Below, piece after piece: positions 29,972 to 40,294 of a stretch of 64,000 bases of DNA. Position 1 is the stretch's first letter; the number at the start of each line of letters is the position of its first letter. The position numbers and the translations under genes are program-made. The DNA is from Chromohalobacter nigrandesensis (lineage in GTDB: Bacteria; Pseudomonadota; Gammaproteobacteria; Pseudomonadales; Halomonadaceae): NCBI RefSeq assembly GCF_023061285.1, contig NZ_JAKGAM010000002.1:310001-374000 (forward strand), given 5' to 3'. A model generated the notes under the pieces. It saw only the letters and a program-made list of their open reading frames with translations, was not told the DNA's origin and searched no databases.

Positions 29972-31306
29972 ATGCTGATTCAAGACATTATCCGCCGTAA
30001 GCGTGACGCCGAGGTCCTCGACGCCGACGCCATCCACACCTTCATGCGTGGCATCACCGACGGCAGCATCGGCGACGCCCAGATCGGTGCCTTCGCCATG
30101 GCGGTCATGCTCAACGGCATGACCCGTGACGAAGCCATCGCGCTCACCGTAGCCACTCGTGACTCCGGCCAGGTGCTGCGCTGGGACGATCTCGATCTCG
30201 ACGGCCCGGTGCTCGACAAGCACTCTACCGGCGGCGTGGGCGATCTCGTCTCGCTGGTGCTGGGGCCGTGGATCGCCGCCTGCGGCGGTCACGTCCCCAT
30301 GATCTCGGGGCGCGGGCTCGGCCATACCGGCGGCACGCTGGACAAGCTCGAAGCGATTCCCGGCTATGACGTCGCCCCCAGCGATGCTCGCTTCCGCCAA
30401 CTGGTGAAAGACGTCGGCGTGGCGATCATCGGCCAGACCGGCACCCTCGCCCCCGCCGACAAACGCCTCTACGGCGTGCGCGACATCACCGCCACGGTGG
30501 AGTCGCTGCCGCTGATCGTGGCCTCGATCCTGGGCAAGAAACTCGCCTGCGGGCTCGACACCCTGGTGATGGACGTCAAGGTCGGCAACGGCGCCTTCAT
30601 GCCCACCGCCAAGGCCTCCCGGGAACTCGCCGACGCCATCGTCGCCATCGGCAGCGGCGCCGGCACGCCCACCAGCGTGCTGCTGACCGACATGAACCAA
30701 CCGCTCGCCGACTGCGCCGGCAATGCGCTGGAAGTCCACGAGGCATTGCGGCTGTTGCGCGGGGAAGGGCGCGATAGCCGTCTCTATCAGGTCACTCATG
30801 CGCTGGCGGCGGAAATGCTGCTCCAGTCGGGATTGGCAAGCGACGCGGAAGACGCCGAAACTCGCCTGGATCGGGCCCTCGACTCCGGCGAGGCGCTAGA
30901 GCGCTTCTCGCGCATGGTCCATGGCCTCGGCGGCCCGAGCGACCTGGCCGAACGCCCCGCGCACTATTTAGCGCCAGCGCCCTTCACGACCGACGTAGTC
31001 GCCCCTGGGGCCGGCACCGTCAACGCCATCGATACCCGTGCGCTGGGACTCGGCGTGGTCGAACTGGGCGGCGGACGCCGCAACGCCGGTGATGCCATCG
31101 ACCACCGCGTCGGCCTCTCGCAGATCGCCGCCCTCGGCCAGCGCGTCGACGCCGGGCAACCGCTGCTGCGCCTCCATGCCGCCAACCGTGCCGAGGCCGA
31201 GGCCGTCACACATCAGTTGGGCGCGGCCTTCACCCTCGGCGAGGAAGATAGCATCGCGCCAGCGTTGCCGATCCACGCTACCCTGAGACAGGAGGATCTG
31301 TCATGA
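29972..31306 (+). CDS. deoA: Thymidine phosphorylase
   Basis: Phosphorolyses thymidine to thymine and deoxyribose-1-phosphate. 444 residues (E. coli 440). Signature region [21 protein letters not shown], phosphate site [10 protein letters not shown], and substrate residues in [22 protein letters not shown]. The ATG at 29972 gives the family N-terminus [12 protein letters not shown]; the frame is open further upstream without meaning. Last codons overlap deoB by ATGA. Confidence 0.97.
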   Translation: MLIQDIIRRKRDAEVLDADAIHTFMRGITDGSIGDAQIGAFAMAVMLNGMTRDEAIALTVATRDSGQVLRWDDLDLDGPVLDKHSTGGVGDLVSLVLGPWIAACGGHVPMISGRGLGHTGGTLDKLEAIPGYDVAPSDARFRQLVKDVGVAIIGQTGTLAPADKRLYGVRDITATVESLPLIVASILGKKLACGLDTLVMDVKVGNGAFMPTAKASRELADAIVAIGSGAGTPTSVLLTDMNQPLADCAGNALEVHEALRLLRGEGRDSRLYQVTHALAAEMLLQSGLASDAEDAETRLDRALDSGEALERFSRMVHGLGGPSDLAERPAHYLAPAPFTTDVVAPGAGTVNAIDTRALGLGVVELGGGRRNAGDAIDHRVGLSQIAALGQRVDAGQPLLRLHAANRAEAEAVTHQLGAAFTLGEEDSIAPALPIHATLRQEDLS

Positions 31307-32577
31307 CCCGCGCCGTTCTATTAGTGCTTGATTCCTTCGGCATCGGCAACGCCCCGGACGCCGCCGCCTTCGGCGATGCCGGTGCGGATACGCTGGGCCA
31401 CATCGCCCGCCATCGTGCCGCTGCCGGCCGGCCGCTCGCGCTGCCCAACCTGGCCAAGCTCGGGCTCTATCACGCGCATCATCTCGCCACCGGCGAGTGG
31501 GCAGCGGGTGTCACGCCGCCCGATACGCTCGACGGCGCCTACGCGGCGGCCGCCGAGATATCCTCGGGCAAGGACACGCCCTCCGGTCACTGGGAAATCG
31601 CCGGCGTACCGGCGCTATTCGAGTGGGGCTACTTCCTCGACAAGACGCAGAGCTTCCCGCCCGATCTCTTGGACGCGCTGATCGAGCGGGCCGACCTGCC
31701 CGGCGTACTGGGTAACTGCCACGCGTCCGGCATCCCGGTGCTCAAGGAGTTGGGCGAGGAACATATCGCAAGCGGCAAACCGATCGTCTACACCTCGGCG
31801 GATTCGGTGTTTCAGATCGCCGCCCACGAGACCCATTTCGGCCTCGACCGCCTGTACGCACTGTGCGAGATCGCCCGCGAGCTGCTAATGCCCTACAACA
31901 TCGGCCGCGTCATCGCGCGCCCTTTCGTCGGCGAAACGGCTTCGGGTTTCATTGGAGAGTCCCCCGAGACCTTCGAGCGCACCGGTAATCGCCGCGACTA
32001 CGCCATCGAGCCGCCCACGCCGACCGTACTTCAAAAGCTGCATGACAGCGGCGGCATGGTATTGGGCGTGGGCAAGATCGGCGATATCTACGCCCACTGC
32101 GGCGTCTCGAAAGTGCTCAAGGCGCACGGCCATGATGCCCTGTTCGATGCCACGCTCAACGCCATCGATGAGGCCGACGAGCGTTCACTGGCGAATGAGC
32201 AGACGCTGGTGATGACCAACTTCGTCGACTTCGACACGCTCTACGGCCACCGCCGCGACCCGGATGGCTACGCCGAGGCGTTGGAGGCCTTCGACCGGCG
32301 CCTGCCGGAAGTGCTCGCCAAGCTGCGTCCCGATGACCTGCTCATCCTCACCGCCGATCATGGCAACGACCCGACCTGGACGGGGACCGACCACACCCGC
32401 GAGCAAGTTCCGGTGCTCGCCAGCGGCGCGAGCCTGGCGCCAGGGCCGTTGGGTGACGATGCCGGCCGCCTGGCGACCTTCGCCGATATCGGCCAGAGTC
32501 TGGCGACGCATTTCGGATTGAGCCCGATGGAATACGGACAGTCTTTATTGCCAATCTCATCCAAGGGAGAAAGCTGA
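31303..32577 (+). CDS. deoB: Phosphopentomutase
   Basis: Manganese enzyme that converts (deoxy)ribose-1-phosphate to the 5-phosphate, linking the phosphorylases to DeoC. 424 residues of the alkaline-phosphatase-like family: [13 protein letters not shown] at the N-terminus, [12 protein letters not shown] with the phospho-Thr, [13 protein letters not shown], and metal sites [30 protein letters not shown]. Overlaps deoA by 4 bp and deoD by 1 bp. Confidence 0.97.
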   Translation: MTRAVLLVLDSFGIGNAPDAAAFGDAGADTLGHIARHRAAAGRPLALPNLAKLGLYHAHHLATGEWAAGVTPPDTLDGAYAAAAEISSGKDTPSGHWEIAGVPALFEWGYFLDKTQSFPPDLLDALIERADLPGVLGNCHASGIPVLKELGEEHIASGKPIVYTSADSVFQIAAHETHFGLDRLYALCEIARELLMPYNIGRVIARPFVGETASGFIGESPETFERTGNRRDYAIEPPTPTVLQKLHDSGGMVLGVGKIGDIYAHCGVSKVLKAHGHDALFDATLNAIDEADERSLANEQTLVMTNFVDFDTLYGHRRDPDGYAEALEAFDRRLPEVLAKLRPDDLLILTADHGNDPTWTGTDHTREQVPVLASGASLAPGPLGDDAGRLATFADIGQSLATHFGLSPMEYGQSLLPISSKGES

Positions 32578-33317
32578 TGGCTACCCCGCACATCGATGCC
32601 CCCGCAGGCGCCTTCGCCGATACCGTGCTCATGCCCGGCGATCCGCTGCGCGCGCAATTCATCGCCGAGACCTTTCTGGACGACGTGGAATGCGTCAACC
32701 AGGTGCGCAACATGCTCGGCTTCACCGGCACCTACCAGGGCCAGCGCATCTCGGTGATGGGCAGCGGCATGGGCATCCCCTCGATCTCGATCTACGCCAA
32801 GGAACTGATCACGGAGTACGGCGTCAAGCGCCTGGTGCGCGTGGGCTCCTGCGGCGCGGTGCGCGACGATGTCGCCGTCAACGACATCGTCGTCGGCATG
32901 GGCGCGTGTACCGACTCTGGGGTCAACCGCACCCGCTTCAAGGGCCACGATTTCGCCGCCATCGCCGATTTCGACCTGACCCGCCATGCAGCGGATGCCG
33001 CCCGTGAACGCGGCACGAAGGTCTTAGTCGGCAATCTATTCTCGGCAGACCTGTTCTATTCGCCCGACGACGCGCTATTCGAGCTCATGAAGCGCCACGG
33101 CGTGCTCGGCGTCGAGATGGAAGCCGCCGGCCTGTACGGCGTCGCTGCCGAATTCGGTGCCCGCGCGCTGACCGTCTGCACCGTCTCCGATCACATTCTC
33201 AAGGGCGAGGCGCTCGATGCGCACACCCGTCAGACCGGCTTTCACGAGATGATGGCGATCACCCTCGATGCCCTGCGCCGCGACGACGATCTGAACGGAG
33301 AAACCGCCCATGGCTGA
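32577..33317 (+). CDS. deoD: Purine-nucleoside phosphorylase, DeoD type
   Basis: Hexameric phosphorylase for purine (deoxy)nucleosides. 246 residues. Motifs: [20 protein letters not shown] with phosphate-binding Gly/Arg, [43 protein letters not shown] (ribose-binding Glu region) and TVSDHIL with the catalytic Asp. Starts on the last base of the deoB stop and overlaps cdd by 8 bp. Confidence 0.97.
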   Translation: MATPHIDAPAGAFADTVLMPGDPLRAQFIAETFLDDVECVNQVRNMLGFTGTYQGQRISVMGSGMGIPSISIYAKELITEYGVKRLVRVGSCGAVRDDVAVNDIVVGMGACTDSGVNRTRFKGHDFAAIADFDLTRHAADAARERGTKVLVGNLFSADLFYSPDDALFELMKRHGVLGVEMEAAGLYGVAAEFGARALTVCTVSDHILKGEALDAHTRQTGFHEMMAITLDALRRDDDLNGETAHG

Positions 33318-33732
33318 GACCTTCCCCACACCGCTTTCCGATGCGCTACGCCAAGCGTTGATCGAGACGCGCGAGCGCGCTTATGCGCCCTATTCCCGCC
33401 ATCCGGTGGGAGCCTTGCTGATTGCCGAAAGCGGCCAGCATTACCTGGGCTGCAACGTGGAAAGCGCCAACTACAAGGGGCTCTGCGCCGAGGCCGGTGC
33501 CATCAGCGCGATGATCGCCCAAGGCGAGCGCGGGATCGCCACGCTCTACGTCATCGGCCCCGGTGAACACCTGTGTACACCCTGCGGCGACTGCCGCCAG
33601 CGTATCCGTGAATTCGCCACGCCGGAGACCGTCATCATCGTCCTCGACGGCGACGGCGCCCCGCTCAAGCGCTATACCATGGCGCAGTTACTGCCCGACT
33701 CCTTCGGGCCGGAGAATCTTCCCCAGGCGTGA
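33310..33732 (+). CDS. cdd: Cytidine deaminase, small homotetrameric type
   Basis: Zinc enzyme that deaminates (deoxy)cytidine to (deoxy)uridine, feeding pyrimidine salvage. 140 residues. Zinc site: [13 protein letters not shown] (Cys and catalytic Glu) and [14 protein letters not shown] (two Cys). [15 protein letters not shown] holds the ribose-binding residues. It is the short tetrameric form rather than the longer dimeric E. coli Cdd. Last gene of the deo operon. Confidence 0.95.
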   Translation: MAETFPTPLSDALRQALIETRERAYAPYSRHPVGALLIAESGQHYLGCNVESANYKGLCAEAGAISAMIAQGERGIATLYVIGPGEHLCTPCGDCRQRIREFATPETVIIVLDGDGAPLKRYTMAQLLPDSFGPENLPQA

Positions 33733-33760
33733 TAGCGTCGCGCCACCTTCCTCCCAACGG

Positions 33761-33988
33761 CTATTCATCACCCTGAGATGACTCACGCAGCGGCTCGAGC
33801 AAGGCATTGAGCCCGTTGTGATCGACCTCGTGCATCAAGGCGAGCAGCCGTCCGATCTCGCCGTTGGGAAAACCCTGCCGGGCAAACCAGGCAAGGTAGG
33901 GGCCCGGAAGGTCGGCGATCAGCCGGCCTGCGTATTTGCCGAAGGGCATCTCGCGGGTGGTGAGCTTTTGCAGATCTTCAGGATTCAT
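33761..33988 (-). CDS. DUF3820 family protein
   Basis: 75-residue protein with the DUF3820 signature MPFGKYAGRLIADLPGPYLAWFARQGFPNG. This fold also occurs at the C-terminus of exodeoxyribonuclease X-like proteins; function unknown. Stand-alone gene convergent with cdd. The ribosome-binding site is weak (GAGAA). Confidence 0.85.
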   Translation of the reverse strand: MNPEDLQKLTTREMPFGKYAGRLIADLPGPYLAWFARQGFPNGEIGRLLALMHEVDHNGLNALLEPLRESSQGDE

Positions 33989-34051
33989 GGCGGCGCTTCT
34001 CGCGTAAAGGCTCTAAGAGGCCATGCTAACGGACGCGGCGATACACGTCGC

Positions 34052-34069
34052 CATGGCATGTATGCCATG
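34052..34069. promoter_or_regulatory. 18-bp palindrome upstream of the BCCT gene
   Basis: CATGGCAT-GT-ATGCCATG, 8-bp arms around a 2-bp centre, about 120 bp upstream of the transporter start. The right half-site ATGCCATG recurs at 34137-34144, nearer the gene. It may bind the LysR-type regulator encoded at the end of this cluster; that link is inference. Confidence 0.55.
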
Positions 34070-34191
34070 CATCACACGCATACCCCCATTACCAAGTAGC
34101 GTTTGAGTGTAGGCCACCGTGTGTCGGTAGAGTGACATGCCATGCTATTGGCGCATGACGCCACACGATAACGACAAACGGAGACTGGGTG

Positions 34192-35742
34192 ATGCAAACA
34201 TCGCTACGGCCCTTGGTATTCTGGCCGACCTTTCTGGTACTGCTGGCGGCAGTGATCGCCAGCTACGTCAATCTCGATGCCTTCCTGGCGACCACCAGCG
34301 CGCTCAACGATGCCATTCTGGATAACTTTTCGTGGCTATTTAGTCTGGGCAGCCTGTACCTGCTGGTGTTGGCGGTCATCGTTTATTTCTCGCCGCTGGG
34401 TAAACTGCGCATCGGCGGCGAGCAGGCAACACCCATGCTGTCACGACTGCGCTGGTTCTCGATCACCTTGTGCACCACGCTGGCCGTGGGCGTGTTGTTC
34501 TGGACCACCGCCGAGCCGCTGTATCACTTCATGGGGCCGCCCGAGTCACTGGGCCTGGAAGCCGGTTCCAGCGATGCCATGCTGTTCGCGATGTCGACCA
34601 TGTTCCTGCACTGGTCGTTCACGCCCTATGCCATCTACGCCGTGCCGGCGCTGATCTTCGCCCTGGCGTTTTACAATCTGCGTCTGCGCTTCTCGATCTC
34701 CAGCATGCTGGAGCCGGTCTTCGGGCCCAAGGTCAAGCGCTTCGGCGGCTTGATCGACGCCGTCTCGCTCTACGCCCTGGTGGCCGGCATGGCCTCGTCG
34801 CTGGGCACCGGCGCGCTGACGCTGGCCGGCGGCGCGGGGCAATACCTGGGCGGCGAGACCAGCCCGCTACGCCTGGGTGTGGTCATCGCCCTGATCGTGG
34901 TGACGTTCGTGATCTCGGCGGCCAGCGGCCTGCAAAAGGGCATCGCGCGCCTCTCCTCGCTGAATGCCGTATTGCTCGCGATTCTCGGCGTGTTCATCTT
35001 CGTGGTGGGGCCGACGAGCTTCATGCTCTCGCTGGGCGTGGAATCCTTCGGCGTCTATCTCAGCGATTTCTTCTCCAAGAGCCTGTTTACCGGCGCCGCC
35101 GGCGAAGACCCGTGGCCGCAATCATGGTCGATCTTCTATTGGGCAGTATGGTTCGCCTGGGCGCCTATGGCGGCGCTGTTCCTGGGCAAGATTTCACGCG
35201 GCTACACGGTACGCGAGTTCCTGCGGGTCAACCTCTTCTATCCAGCCCTTTTCGCCTCCGCCTGGGTCATCATCTTCTCCGGCGCGGCGCTCTATTATCA
35301 GGCGCATACCGGCGTCGACCTGTATGCCATCCTCAGCGATCGCGGCGTAGAGAACGTGCTCTACGAGCTCTTCCGGCAAATGCCGTTCTCGCAGGTGTGG
35401 ATTCCGCTGCTGCTATTCATCGCCTACATCTCCTATGTCACGGCGGCGGATTCGCAGACCGATGCCATCGGCAACCTATGCACACGTGGCCTGACCGCCG
35501 ACTCGGATCTCAATACCGGCGTGTCGATGAAAGTCCTGTGGGGGATCATCGTCGGCATCGTGTCCTGGGTCATGGTCAGCTTCGTGGGAATCGACGGCAT
35601 CAAGATGCTCTCCAACCTCGGCGGCCTGCCTGCGCTGATCATCGTGCTTCTCGCCACCGGCTCGCTATGGCGCTGGCTGAAATATCCCGAGCGCCTCGCA
35701 ACACCGCCTCACTCTTCTCACACCGCCAAGGACGACGCATGA
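34192..35742 (+). CDS. BCCT-family betaine/carnitine/choline transporter
   Basis: Sodium- or proton-coupled importer of quaternary ammonium compounds; 516 residues and about 12 hydrophobic segments. Family features: FWTTAEPLYHFMGPP, FLHWSFTPYAIYAVPALIFALAFYNL, and the signature YWAVWFAWAPMAALFLGKISRG with its aromatic box. The ATG at 34192 has GGAG 8 bp upstream. The N- and C-terminal tails are short, unlike osmosensing carriers such as BetP, so this is probably a catabolic importer. Overlaps the esterase gene by 4 bp (ATGA). Confidence 0.93.
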   Translation: MQTSLRPLVFWPTFLVLLAAVIASYVNLDAFLATTSALNDAILDNFSWLFSLGSLYLLVLAVIVYFSPLGKLRIGGEQATPMLSRLRWFSITLCTTLAVGVLFWTTAEPLYHFMGPPESLGLEAGSSDAMLFAMSTMFLHWSFTPYAIYAVPALIFALAFYNLRLRFSISSMLEPVFGPKVKRFGGLIDAVSLYALVAGMASSLGTGALTLAGGAGQYLGGETSPLRLGVVIALIVVTFVISAASGLQKGIARLSSLNAVLLAILGVFIFVVGPTSFMLSLGVESFGVYLSDFFSKSLFTGAAGEDPWPQSWSIFYWAVWFAWAPMAALFLGKISRGYTVREFLRVNLFYPALFASAWVIIFSGAALYYQAHTGVDLYAILSDRGVENVLYELFRQMPFSQVWIPLLLFIAYISYVTAADSQTDAIGNLCTRGLTADSDLNTGVSMKVLWGIIVGIVSWVMVSFVGIDGIKMLSNLGGLPALIIVLLATGSLWRWLKYPERLATPPHSSHTAKDDA

Positions 35743-37787
35743 ACATCAAGCACGACTTTCCGCACCGCGTACGCGAAATCGAGAACCAATGGATCGTGCT
35801 GGCCGACGGAACGCGGCTGGCGGCGCGCATCTGGCTACCCGAGGATGCCGAGTCAAAGCCGGTGCCGGCGATTCTCGAATACCTGCCCTACCGCAAGCGC
35901 GACGGCACAGCGGTGCGCGATGAGCTAACCCATCCCTGGTTCGCCGGTCATGGCTACGCCTGCATTCGGGTGGATATGCGCGGCAATGGCGAGTCCGACG
36001 GACTGATGGAGGATGAATACGCCCCGCAGGAGCAACGTGATGCGCTGGAGGTGATCGACTGGATCGCCGCGCAACCCTGGTGCGATGGCAAGCTCGGCAT
36101 GATGGGCATCTCCTGGGGTGGCTTCAATAGCCTGCAACTCGCCGCGCTGCGCCCCGGGCCGCTCAAGGCGATCATCACGCTGTGCTCCACCGACGACCGC
36201 TACGCCGACGACATCCACTACAAGGGCGGCAACATGCTGCTGGAGAATCTCGGCTGGGCGGCGACCATGCTGAGCTTTTCCGCCGCCGTACCCGATCCGG
36301 CGCTGGTCGGCGACCAATGGCGCGAGATGTGGAAACACCGCCTCGACAACATGCCGCTGCTGGCCGAACCGTGGCTCGAGCATCAGCATCGCGATAGCTA
36401 CTGGAAACACGGCTCGATCTGCGAGGGCTATCACAAGGACTCCGCGGATATCGAGGCGGCTGTCTACATGGTCAGCGGCTGGGCGGATTCGTATATCAAC
36501 ACGATCCCGCGGATGATGGAGCACCTCTCCTGCCCCCGAAAGGCACTGATCGGCCCCTGGATGCACAAGTATCCGCATTTCGCGATTCCCGACCCGGCGA
36601 TCGGCTTCCTGCAGGAGGCGCTGCGCTGGTGGGATTACTGGCTCAAGGACGTCGACACCGGAATCATGGACGAGCCGCCCTGCACCTTTTACTTGCAGGA
36701 CGGCGTGCCGCCGGCGCCCAAGTATCTCGAACGCCCCGGGCAGTGGGTGCAAACCTCGGACTGGCCGGCACCCAGCACCGAGGTCGAGACGCAGCCCCTG
36801 GTGCTCGGCGATCACGGCCTGGGGAGCAACGGCCGGTTGAGCAATGACCGACAAATCGCTTCGCCACTGACCGCGGGCTCGCTGCAGGGCGAGTACATCC
36901 CGCTGTGGTTCGGCGCCGACTTTCCGACCGATCAGCGCCGCGATGACGGCCTGTCGTTGACCTTCGACTCTGCGCCTTACATCGAAGGACTCGACATTCT
37001 CGGTCAGCCGACGCTTGCGGTGTCGGTCACCAGCACGGAGGCGTGCGGCCAATTGCACGTACGCCTGTGCGACGTGGCCCCCAGCGGCGAAAGCGCGCTG
37101 ATTACCTACGGCACGCTCAACCTCAATCTGCGTGACGACCCGGGCACCATCACGCCACCGGTGCCGGGCGAACCGATGGACGTTCGCATACCGCTCGACC
37201 TGATCGGCTATCGCCTGCCTCCGGGGCATCGCCTGCGCGTGGCGCTCTCCAGCGCCAGCTTTCCGTTAGTGTGGTCGCCTTCGAGGCGCGCCGACCTGAC
37301 ACTCAAGTCAGGCATGCCGACGCTCGAGCTGCCCTGTTCAAAAGCGGCTTATATCCCCATGCCGTTCGAACCGCCGGAGAGCGCCACACCCTGCCGGGTC
37401 GAAACCCTGCGAGCCGGAAAGCCCAAGCGCACCATCAGTGAAGACGTCGGCAGCGGCGAGGTGACCGTCACCGTCGAAGACGACATGGGCGACGTTCGCT
37501 TCGAGGATCACGGCCTGCGCGTCGAGCAGAAGGCGAAAGAGGTCTATACCAGCCACCCAAGCGATGCCACCCGCACACGTGCCGATATCGAATGGGTCTA
37601 CCGCGCCAGCCGTGGCGAAGGCCAGAACGTCAAAAACGATCAGTTTGCGGTCGAGGTGGTAAGCCGTTATCACCTTCATTGCGACGCGCAGACCTTCTAC
37701 CTCAACGCCGAGCAGATCGCTCATGAGGGCGAGACGTTGGTCAGCGAGAAACAATGGGCGCGGGAGATTCCACGCACGGCCCTCTGA
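35739..37787 (+). CDS. CocE/NonD family hydrolase (X-Pro dipeptidyl-peptidase S15-like)
   Basis: 682-residue alpha/beta hydrolase. The S15 domain has LEYLPYRKRDGTAVRD, RGNGESDG and the nucleophile elbow GISWGGF (S125), with later His in GPWMHKYPH. A C-terminal jelly-roll (PepX_C, about 330-560: WSPSRRADL) and an extra tail follow. Relatives include cocaine esterase, glutaryl acylases and amino-ester hydrolases. Translational coupling to a BCCT carrier suggests it cleaves an ester or amide of the imported quaternary amine (inference). No signal peptide, so cytoplasmic. Confidence 0.9.
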   Translation: MNIKHDFPHRVREIENQWIVLADGTRLAARIWLPEDAESKPVPAILEYLPYRKRDGTAVRDELTHPWFAGHGYACIRVDMRGNGESDGLMEDEYAPQEQRDALEVIDWIAAQPWCDGKLGMMGISWGGFNSLQLAALRPGPLKAIITLCSTDDRYADDIHYKGGNMLLENLGWAATMLSFSAAVPDPALVGDQWREMWKHRLDNMPLLAEPWLEHQHRDSYWKHGSICEGYHKDSADIEAAVYMVSGWADSYINTIPRMMEHLSCPRKALIGPWMHKYPHFAIPDPAIGFLQEALRWWDYWLKDVDTGIMDEPPCTFYLQDGVPPAPKYLERPGQWVQTSDWPAPSTEVETQPLVLGDHGLGSNGRLSNDRQIASPLTAGSLQGEYIPLWFGADFPTDQRRDDGLSLTFDSAPYIEGLDILGQPTLAVSVTSTEACGQLHVRLCDVAPSGESALITYGTLNLNLRDDPGTITPPVPGEPMDVRIPLDLIGYRLPPGHRLRVALSSASFPLVWSPSRRADLTLKSGMPTLELPCSKAAYIPMPFEPPESATPCRVETLRAGKPKRTISEDVGSGEVTVTVEDDMGDVRFEDHGLRVEQKAKEVYTSHPSDATRTRADIEWVYRASRGEGQNVKNDQFAVEVVSRYHLHCDAQTFYLNAEQIAHEGETLVSEKQWAREIPRTAL

Positions 37788-37843
37788 CCGGCGGCGTGCA
37801 TGTTATGCTCCGGGGCCGAGAGAACTCGGTTCCGGATGCTTTC

Positions 37844-38755
37844 ATGCCCACTCGCGATGCACTTCCCCCCTTGGCTTGTCTGCGTGCCTTCGAGGCCGCC
37901 GCGCGACATGCCAGCTTCACGCAAGCCGGCAACGAACTCAGCCTGACCCAGAGCGCCGTCAGCCGTCAGATCAAACGACTCGAGGACGACCTAGGCCGGC
38001 CGCTGTTCGAACGCCACTACGAAGGCTTGCGCCTGACGCCCGCCGGCGAGCACTACTTTCGCGTGGTGCAGCGCCTATTGCGTGACCTGCGCGATGAAAC
38101 GGCCCGCCTGCGCCGTCGCGGCGATGACCGCCAGCTCACCTTGGCCTCCAGCCCGACCATCGCCTCGATCTGGCTGGCGCGGCAGCTTCCCGATTTCCAG
38201 CGCGCCCACCCGCATATCGAAATCCGCATCCTGACCGTCGAAGACCCGCATCGTCTGGATCTTGCCGAGTTCGATCTGGGGATCTATTACCATGTCCCGC
38301 ATGAAGTCGACCCGCCCGGCCTCGGCGCCGAGGCGATCTTCGCCCACGAAGAGGTCGCCGCCGTGTGCAGCCCGGCCTACCTGGCCCGTCACGGTGACAT
38401 CCGCGATCCCGAGGATCTGCTCGCTCGACACACGCTGATGGTCGTCGAGGACCATTATCACGACTGGCTGACCTGGGAAGGCTGGTACCAGGCGCAGGGT
38501 CTGCACTGGCACGCCCCGGAACACAGCCTGCGCGCCAACAGCTTCCAATTGCTGATGAATGCCACCCTGGCCGGGCAAGGCGTCACCCTGGGTTGGACAC
38601 GCCTGCTCGACGCGGATCTGGCGCAGTGCAACCTGGTGCAGGCGCTGCCGCATACGCTGCCCAGCCGAGGGTGTCTGTCACTGCTCACCCCGCAGCATCG
38701 TCACTTGACCGAGCCCATGCGCGCATTTCGGGCCTGGGTACTGAACACAGCGTGA
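37844..38755 (+). CDS. LysR-family transcriptional regulator, GcvA-like
   Basis: 303-residue regulator. Winged HTH at about 7-65 (LRAFEAAARHASFTQAGNELSLTQSAVSRQIKRLE; LFERHYEGLRLTPAG), then a LysR substrate-binding domain (about 95-295; LTLASSPTIASIWLARQLPDF, VCSPAYLARHGDI). SFQLLMNATLAGQGVTLGW resembles GcvA-type members. The start is taken at ATG 37844; ATG 37805 and 37754 are in frame but none has a strong ribosome-binding site. It follows the esterase gene by 56 bp and probably controls the BCCT-esterase pair. Confidence 0.9.
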   Translation: MPTRDALPPLACLRAFEAAARHASFTQAGNELSLTQSAVSRQIKRLEDDLGRPLFERHYEGLRLTPAGEHYFRVVQRLLRDLRDETARLRRRGDDRQLTLASSPTIASIWLARQLPDFQRAHPHIEIRILTVEDPHRLDLAEFDLGIYYHVPHEVDPPGLGAEAIFAHEEVAAVCSPAYLARHGDIRDPEDLLARHTLMVVEDHYHDWLTWEGWYQAQGLHWHAPEHSLRANSFQLLMNATLAGQGVTLGWTRLLDADLAQCNLVQALPHTLPSRGCLSLLTPQHRHLTEPMRAFRAWVLNTA

Positions 38756-38864
38756 GCAGTGCCTGCACTATACGCCTAAAGTGGCAAGCCGAGTCCATAT
38801 CCGGTAAGCTGCACGCCCGCTGCCCGCCTACTCTGGCCCACTTCGCAGCCACCGAGACGACTTC

Positions 38865-40238
38865 ATGAGCTTTACCTCCTTGGGGCTTTCCGCTCCGATT
38901 CTGGATGCCGTGGCCGAGCAAGGCTACGAGACACCTTCACCGATTCAAGCCAAGGCGATCCCCGCCGTTCTCGAGGGACGCGACGTGATGGCCGCCGCTC
39001 AGACCGGCACCGGCAAGACCGCCGGCTTTACGCTGCCGATCCTCCAGCGCCTCTCCACCGGCACGCGCGCGCCCGCCAAGCAGGTGCGCGCGTTGATTCT
39101 CACGCCGACCCGCGAGCTGGCTGCCCAGATCGGCGCCAATATCGAGGCCTACGGCAAGCACCTGCCGCTACGCAGCGCCGTGGTCTTCGGCGGCGTAAAG
39201 GTCAACCCGCAGATCGCCAAACTACGCGGCGGGGTCGATATCCTGGTGGCAACACCGGGACGACTGCTGGATCTATATAGCCAGAAGGCCGTCAGCTTCG
39301 ATGCACTGGAGGTGCTGGTGATGGACGAAGCCGACCGCATGCTCGACATGGGCTTCATCCACGATATCCGTCGGATCCTCAAGGCACTGCCTGCCAAGCG
39401 TCAGAACCTGATGTTCTCGGCGACCTTCTCGCAGGAGATCCGCACGCTCGCCAAGGGCATGGTCAACGACCCGGTGGAAATCTCGGTCACGCCGCGCAAC
39501 ACCACCGCCGAGACGGTCACGCAGTGGATTCACCCGGTGGACAAGACCCGCAAGCCGGCGCTGCTCACGCACCTGATCCACGAGAATCAGTGGCAGCAGG
39601 TGCTGGTCTTCATGCGCACCAAGCATGGCGCCAACCGCCTGAGCCGCCAGCTCGAAGACGCCGGCATCGAAGCCGCCGCCATTCACGGCAACAAGAGCCA
39701 GAATGCACGCACCAAAGCCCTCGACGGCTTCAAGAGCGGTGAGATTCGCGTGCTGGTGGCGACCGATATCGCCGCGCGTGGCCTCGACATCGACCAGCTC
39801 CCGCAAGTAGTCAATTTCGAGCTGCCCAATGTCGCCGAGGACTACGTCCACCGTATCGGACGTACCGGCCGTGCAGGTGCCAGCGGCCACGCGGTATCGC
39901 TGGTCAGCCCCGAGGAAGGCAAGGAACTCGCGGGAATCGAGCGGCTGATCCGCCAGCCGCTGGAACGCCAGACCATCGCCGGCTTCGAGCCCAGCGAGGC
40001 ACTCGTCAGCGGCCAGGGCACCAGCCCACCGCGCGGTGGTAGTGGTGGAGGCCAGCGCAATGGCAACGGACGCGACAACGGCCAACGTCGTGGTGGCAAC
40101 TCGGGCGGTAACGACTCACGCAGCAGCGACTCACACAATAAAAATGCCTCACGCAATCGCAATGATGGCGGCGAAAACCGCCCGCGCCGTCGTCGCGGCG
40201 GACGAGGTCGCGGTAACGGCACCCAAGGCGGAGCGTAA
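38865..40238 (+). CDS. rhlE: DEAD-box ATP-dependent RNA helicase, RhlE-like
   Basis: 457-residue RNA helicase. Q motif and motif [27 protein letters not shown]; then [37 protein letters not shown], and in domain 2 [32 protein letters not shown]. The last 80 residues are Gly/Arg/Asn-rich (RGG-type boxes), a disordered RNA-binding tail. Such helicases act in ribosome assembly and mRNA decay. Monocistronic; convergent with gntR, no clear hairpin between them. Confidence 0.93.
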   Translation: MSFTSLGLSAPILDAVAEQGYETPSPIQAKAIPAVLEGRDVMAAAQTGTGKTAGFTLPILQRLSTGTRAPAKQVRALILTPTRELAAQIGANIEAYGKHLPLRSAVVFGGVKVNPQIAKLRGGVDILVATPGRLLDLYSQKAVSFDALEVLVMDEADRMLDMGFIHDIRRILKALPAKRQNLMFSATFSQEIRTLAKGMVNDPVEISVTPRNTTAETVTQWIHPVDKTRKPALLTHLIHENQWQQVLVFMRTKHGANRLSRQLEDAGIEAAAIHGNKSQNARTKALDGFKSGEIRVLVATDIAARGLDIDQLPQVVNFELPNVAEDYVHRIGRTGRAGASGHAVSLVSPEEGKELAGIERLIRQPLERQTIAGFEPSEALVSGQGTSPPRGGSGGGQRNGNGRDNGQRRGGNSGGNDSRSSDSHNKNASRNRNDGGENRPRRRRGGRGRGNGTQGGA

Positions 40239-40294
40239 GTCAGGTTAGTCGTGACACGATGGGGCGTTGAGTCGTCGTACGCGCTGCCAACGGC

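Noticed and set aside
34470-35738. Long in-frame extension upstream of the CocE-type hydrolase
   Set aside because: It overlaps the transporter gene in another frame and is not protein-like; the ATG in the ATGA overlap at 35739 gives the family N-terminus.
35925-37229. 434-codon open frame antisense to the CocE-type hydrolase
   Set aside because: Mirror frame of a real coding region with composition typical of GC-rich shadows.
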